The translations under genes and the position numbers were made by a program. A stretch of DNA of 64,000 nucleotides, taken from contig NC_081298.1 of the NCBI RefSeq assembly GCF_030435805.1, positions 26,896,501 to 26,960,500 of the forward strand, read 5' to 3'. The notes beneath the pieces were generated by a model. That model worked only from the letters and a program-made list of their open reading frames with translations. It was not told where the DNA came from and searched no databases. Each line of letters begins with the position of its first letter. The first letter of the stretch is position 1. This DNA comes from Mustela lutreola (lineage: Eukaryota > Chordata > Mammalia > Carnivora > Mustelidae). Positions 58,863-64,000 of the stretch are shown here, piece by piece.

Positions 58863-59099
58863 AAAGAGTGAGAACTATTTGAAGTGATGGGAAATAATCA
58901 TTCCCATTTTTGTAAATGGAGAAACTGAAAAAATAAAATACATGTTCATCAAAGGGTACTGTTTTTGGCTAGCTCACTATACATCCGTATGTGTAAAGTG
59001 GTATAAAATTAGAAAAGAATCATGGAGATCCACATTTTTAGGTGTGAAAAGAGCTCCTGGACATATTACATTTTTGAAAGGAAGCTAAAGAACCCTAAG

Positions 59100-60000
59100 T
59101 ACAGAATGATACAATTATTTTTTATAATTTGTTTACAATTACTGAGTAAATTTGGCTTTTGGTGCACAGTTCTGTTAATTTTGATAGGTTCAGATTCATG
59201 CAACCACCACCACAAACAGAACACACAATAGCTTCACTGCCTAAAAAACTCCTCTTCATATTCAGACTTTCATCCCACCACAATCCCTGACAACCACTAA
59301 TCTACTTTCCATCACAATGGTTTTGATTCTCCTAGAATGGTACCTAAATAAAATGTTTTGTGACTGGCTCTCTCACTCAGCATGTCTTTGAGATTCATCC
59401 AATTTTTTGTATACACCAGTAACTCATTCCTCTTTATTGCTGAAGAGTATTACATCCTAGCGACATAGTGCAGATTTTTTTCTCCTTTCATTCATTGAGG
59501 ACATTTGGGGTTTTCCAGTTCAGGTTATCACAAATAAAGTTGCTATAAACATTTGTTTACAGATTTTTGTGTGATCCTAGGTTTTCATTTCATTAGGGCA
59601 AATGCCGAGGTGTAGGATTGCTAAGTCCGATGGATGGCAAGTGTTTGTTTAACTTTATTTTTTTTTTAAGATTTATTTACTTATTTGATAGAGACATAGC
59701 AAGAAAAGGAGCACAAATAGGGGGAGTGGGAGAGGGAGAAGCAGGCCCCCCCAAGGATCAGGAAGCCCAATGTGGGGCTCGATCCCAGAAACCTAGGATC
59801 ATGACCCAAGCCGAAGGCAGACGCCTAACAACTGAGCTACCCACGCATCTGGCATATTTAAAAGAAACTGACTCTTCCAGAGTGACTGCGCAATTTTGTA
59901 CTCCCACCAGCAGCAACACAGGAGATCCCAGTTTCTCCATATCGTTGCCAGCAATTAGTGTTGTTGAGAATTTTTACTTTGGCAATTCTTATCAACGTGC
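59100..60000 (-). mobile_element. Old L1M 3' end, split by a SINE
   Basis: Reverse L1 phrases include tctcactcagcatgtctttg and aaataaagttgctataaaca. Confidence 0.7.
59657..59850 (-). mobile_element. CAN-SINE, older subtype
   Basis: Reverse copy with ggggagtgggagagggagaa; the head end reads ctacccacgcatctgg. Confidence 0.9.
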
Positions 60001-60274
60001 AGTCATACGCTCATTTGAAAAAGTCATGGAATTTTTAAAAAGTATATTATATACTATTTATGGGATTAAAACAAAACATAAACACATAAAAGGAAGATAA
60101 AAATAAGCAAATATAGTTTCTTAAATCTAAGAACCTATAAAAAGAACATCAAAATTAACTTTTTGAAATAAAAGACAGGCATATACATAATGAAAATTAT
60201 TTGCCACACACCCAAATCCTCCCTAAAGCAAAGAGCAAGCAGGACAGTGTAAGGGCAAATAAAAATTTAAAATG

Positions 60275-60470
60275 AGGGGTGTCTGTGTGACTAAGTCAAG
60301 AAGGCGTCTGCCCTTGGCTCAGGTCATGACCTTGGGGTCCTAGGACCAAGCCCCACATTGGGATCCCTCCTTGGCAGGGAGCCTGCTTCTTCCTCTCCCT
60401 CTGCATCTCCCCCTGCTTGTGCTCTCTCTTTCTCTCTGCTATCAAAAAAAATAATAATAAAATCTTTAAA
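60275..60470 (+). mobile_element. CAN-SINE, diverged
   Basis: ggggtgtctgtgtgactaag head, aataaaatctttaaaa tail. Confidence 0.87.
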
Positions 60471-60479
60471 AATAAAATT

Positions 60480-61475
60480 TGAAAAATAAAATTGGGATTT
60501 TAGTGCTTGCCACCACCAGATGAAAAGTTAAGAAGCAGCCTTTCTCTGGGGAGCAAGAATAATTGTGTACAAAGTAGAGAAGCATCCAAATATGGGACAA
60601 CCTCTGTGTAATAAAAATCTGAGTGAGGTTACAAAAGAGAAAGAGAGCCTTAATTCTCCCTGTTAGAGACTTAATTCACTTCTCCATTTCCTTAGAACAT
60701 TTACTTGAGAAAACTTGTAAGTTCTTTCTCCTTAAAACATGTGCAAATCTTTTAAAAATGTAAATAGATCTCTTGACCACTTTACAATCCTGAAATGTCT
60801 TTCTCAAAGACCTGGGAGCCACCTCTTTGAAATGCAGTTATCAAGAAAGATGGCACCCATCTCCCAGTCTCTGTGGATAGATAGGAGCCTAACTTCAGCA
60901 GGTTCCTAGGGCTCCTTGCTCCAAGTTTCAAGGATATGAGAATTTTGTTTTTCCTTTGGATGAAACCAATCAGCAAACACAGATAGCCACTCCAATTATC
61001 AAGTGAGTCTAGGATGTGCTGCATGTGACAAATGGTACTTTCACATCCTCATACTTGAAAGCTAGTGATTGTTTATCTTGAGAACATGTCTGTAATGAGT
61101 TGTATCTGCTTGGCTAGAGAAATGGGTAAGACTTTGGTCTCTGTAGTCTCCTAGCAGATTGTCTATGATGTGCATCACGTTCTGGTTTAATGCTCATTCA
61201 GTGACAAAACTGTTTTCTTTCTCTCCTACCTCTGTGGGGAGGTTTTATGGGTTGAGAAGGGATTTTGTTTTTAATTGTATTCTCCCCCAAAATAGCAAAT
61301 ACAAACACACATGTGCAAGCACACAGATGACATTATCAACAAAACTAAGTGAAGAAAAGAATAAAAAGAAGTAAAAGTGAAAAAAAAATAGCTGACTACA
61401 AGCACAACAATAAAAGCACTAACATGTGCCCCAACAAGAATATCCTGCCTTGGGTATAAGATTAAGCCAGTTGTT
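60480..61475. other. Unique sequence, nothing recognised
   Basis: Searched by eye for a defensin second exon (six-cysteine pattern); none found. Confidence 0.5.
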
Positions 61476-61665
61476 CTCAAAGTGCAGTCTCCGAAAAGGG
61501 AGATTTGTGCATTGTTGGGGTAAATGTAAACTGGTGCAGCCACTATGGAAAACAATATGGAGATTTATCAAAAAAATTACAGATAGAACTACCATGGATT
61601 CACCAATCCCACTCTGAGTTGTTATCTGAAGGAAACAAAAACACTAATTTGAAAAAGTATCTTGT

Positions 61666-61883
61666 GGGACGCCTGGGTGGCTCAGTTGGTTAAGCAGCTG
61701 CCTTCGGCTCAGGTCATGATCCCAGCGTCCTGGGATCGAGTCCCACATCAGGCTCCTTGCTCGGCGGGAAACCTGCTTCTCCCTCTGCCTCTGCCTGCCA
61801 TTCTGTCTGCCTGTGCTCGCTCTCTCCCCTCTCTCTCTGATAAATAAATAAAATCTTAAAAAAAAAAAAAAAGAAAGAAAAAA
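61666..61883 (+). mobile_element. CAN-SINE
   Basis: Same subtype as 29826; TSD gaaaaagtatcttgt at 61651 and 61884. Confidence 0.96.
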
Positions 61884-62039
61884 GAAAAAGTATCTTGTTC
61901 ATGCAACATTATTTACCATAGTCAAGATACAGGAACAACATAAGTGTCCATTGGTGAAAGAATGGGTCGATGAAGTTTATAAATACAATGGAATGGAATG
62001 CTGGCCATAAAAAAAAGAATAAAATCTTCTTTAAAAAAA

Positions 62040-62233
62040 TTTTTTTTTAATTTTATTTATTTATTTGACAGACAGAGATCACAAGTAGGCAGAGAGGCAG
62101 GCAGAGAGAGAGAGAGGAGGAAGCAGTCTCCCTGCTGAGCAGAGAGCCCGATGCGGGGCTCGATCCCAGGACCCTGGGATCATGACCTGAGCCAAAGGCA
62201 GAGGCCTTAACCCACTGAGCCACCCAGGCGCCC
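62040..62233 (-). mobile_element. CAN-SINE
   Basis: Reverse copy; TSD tctttaaaaa at 62028 and 62235. Confidence 0.94.
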
Positions 62234-62283
62234 CTCTTTAAAAACATTTTTAAATTAAAAAAAAATGAAATCTTGCTACTTGC

Positions 62284-62367
62284 GTGTGTAAGCCTGGCGA
62301 TTCACAGACCTGTACCCCTGGGGATAAAAATACATTGTATGTTTATAAAAAAATTTAATAAAAAAAA
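62284..62367 (+). mobile_element. 84-bp mini L1 insertion
   Basis: Only the last ~70 bases of the young L1 3' UTR (gtgtgtaagcctggcgattc...) plus poly(A); exact TSD aaatcttgctacttgc at 62268 and 62368. Confidence 0.93.
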
Positions 62368-62908
62368 AAATCTTGCTACTTGCAATAGCATGGATTGAGG
62401 GCATTATGCCAACTCAGAGAAAGACAATGTAATATGATCATACTTATATGTGGAAACTAAACCAAACAAAAGCCACGTTCACAGAAACAGAGAACAGACT
62501 GCTGGTTACAGAGGTGAGAATGAGGGGTGGGCAAAATGAATGAAGGGGACCAAATGGCACAAACTTCCAGCTATAAAATAAATAAGTTATGGTAATGGAC
62601 TATTCAACATGGCAACTATACTTAATAATACTGTATTGCATGTTTGAAAGTTGCTAAGAGAATAAATCTGAAGTTGTTGACATAAGAAAAAGGAAACTCT
62701 GTAATTCTGTATAATAATGAGTGTGAAGTAGGCTTATGAGTCAGGTGATCATTTCTAAATCTATCAAAATTCTATACAAATATAGAAGCATTATGTTCTA
62801 TACCTGAAACTAATATATTCAATTATACCTTAATTTAAGAAAAAAAAAAAGTGTGGACTCCAAACCAGCAACATCAACACCACGGGTATGTTTTAGAAAT
62901 GCCAATCT

Positions 62909-63105
62909 TAGGGGCACCTGGGTGTCTCAGTCAGTTGAGCAGCCAACTCTTGATTTCTGCTCAGGTCATGATCGCAGGGTCGTGCGATGGAGCCCTGCAG
63001 TCCAACCCAGTACTTAGCACAGAGTCTGCTTGGGATTCTCTCCCTCTTCCTCTACCCCTCCCTCCACCACCACCCCCTCCCACTACTGGCTCATTCTCTC
63101 CCAAA
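62909..63105 (+). mobile_element. CAN-SINE, older subtype
   Basis: ggggcacctgggtgtctcag head, ccaactcttgatttctgctc middle; no A tail seen. Confidence 0.87.
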
Positions 63106-63358
63106 AACCTGAGACCCAGTGAATCAGCAGCTCTGGGGGTAGGAGCTCAACAATCTGCATTTTCACCAATCTTCTGAGTGACTCAGATACAAGCTACAGT
63201 TTGAAAACCCAAAACCAGGCAACTATATCTGAGAACCTCCTGTCAAATCTGGAGGGTCCCTACACATGAGTGGATGCAGAAGTGCATGGAAGGGAATCAC
63301 TGAACTGAACTGGCCCCTCAACAGTCTCTGAAACATCAAATTTTAAAAGACCTTACAG

Positions 63359-63470
63359 GGTGCCTGGCTGGCTCAGTTGATAGAGCATGCAATTCTTGAT
63401 TTTCAGGATCATGAGTTCAAGCCCCATGTTGGTCGTGGAGCCTACTTAAAAATAAATAAATAAAATAAGT
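63359..63470 (+). mobile_element. CAN-SINE, short old copy
   Basis: gggtgcctggctggctcagt head, tail aaaaataaataaataaaata. Confidence 0.88.
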
Positions 63471-63474
63471 TTTT

Positions 63475-64000
63475 TTTACAAATAAAATTTAAAAGCCCTT
63501 ATAAAGGGAGTACTCCAGCTGTGTGAGAAACTCAGCAGGCCCTCTTCATCCTCACCATTTCACTAGTGAAAATCATAAAAACAATCATTTAAAAGTCTCT
63601 GGGAAAAAGAAAAGACAAAAAGTTTTAAAGTTAAGTCCCTGGAAATCTCCTAAAGGTGGGTACACGGCAAATGAGGAAACACTTGTTCAAGAAAACTACA
63701 AAATCTCAGTAAAGCAGTGCAAGTCTATAACACTGGGGCCAGCCCTTGCTCCCAATACACACACACATATACAAAACACACAGCAGGTCCATGAACCCTT
63801 GGCAGGGAAAGCTCAAAACACAGTGACTCTCTTCCCCCCAGAACCCAGTAATAGGGTTATAGTTCTACCCCAGGTGAAGTGTCTCTCATTCCACCTTTCA
63901 TTCCAGTTCTATTCAAGGCAAGCACAGTCCAAAAGACTCGTTTTCCCCCACCTAACTCCCACTCCTAGGGTTGAGGTTCTACCCCAGGAGCACCAAGCCA
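63475..64000. other. Unique sequence to window end, nothing recognised
   Basis: No six-cysteine exon seen. Confidence 0.45.

Larger units (their letters stand above)
61480..62845 (+). mobile_element. Old L1 3' end with two SINEs and a mini-L1
   Basis: aaatgtaaactggtgcagcc near 61523, L1 3' UTR phrases to 62650, and the tail taccttaatttaagaaaaaa near 62825. Confidence 0.8.

Overview
The window is mammalian nuclear DNA from a carnivore. About fifty copies of the tRNA-Lys-derived CAN-SINE are scattered on both strands, each with a tRNA-like head, a CT-rich middle and an AATAAA/poly(A) tail. The SINE head sequence and the young L1 3' UTR type suggest a caniform carnivore, probably a mustelid or a close arctoid; the species cannot be fixed by reading alone. 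Nothing bacterial or plasmid-like is present.

The only complete protein-coding gene I can support is the beta-defensin DEFB129 (two exons, 34972-35029 and 36758-37245, + strand). A signal-peptide exon at 58200-58257, also + strand and behind a TATA box, fits exon 1 of the next defensin, DEFB132; its second exon was not found before the window ends. Their order and strand match the beta-defensin cluster that lies on human 20p13. These genes encode secreted cationic peptides, mostly of the male reproductive tract.

Two host processed pseudogenes are clear: a TDP1 (tyrosyl-DNA phosphodiesterase 1) copy on the - strand at about 9016-11460, split by two SINEs, and a CISD1 (mitoNEET) copy on the + strand at about 40500-41035.

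The rest is mostly layered retroposons. 1-9 kb: SINEs, an old L1 end and a probable DNA transposon. 11.7-14.7 kb: old L1 3' ends with SINEs. 18.9-26.3 kb: old L1s holding a second copy of the DNA transposon, which in turn holds a young reverse-oriented L1 with a 62-bp perfect inverted repeat at its 5' junction. 26.5-34.7 kb: an old L1 with a four-unit 5' UTR and a U6 snRNA scrap, plus younger L1 tails. 38.5-42.6 kb: L1 3' ends and two fossil MaLR LTR pieces. 46-51 kb: inverted L1s. 51.2-56.9 kb: an almost full-span L1 with clear target-site duplications but lacking the reverse-transcriptase core. 57-63 kb: old L1s and SINEs. Unique-looking stretches are 1-1.3, 4.9-7.2, 15-19, 35-38.5, 42.6-46, 47.2-49.7 and 60-61.5 kb; no further exon could be supported in them.
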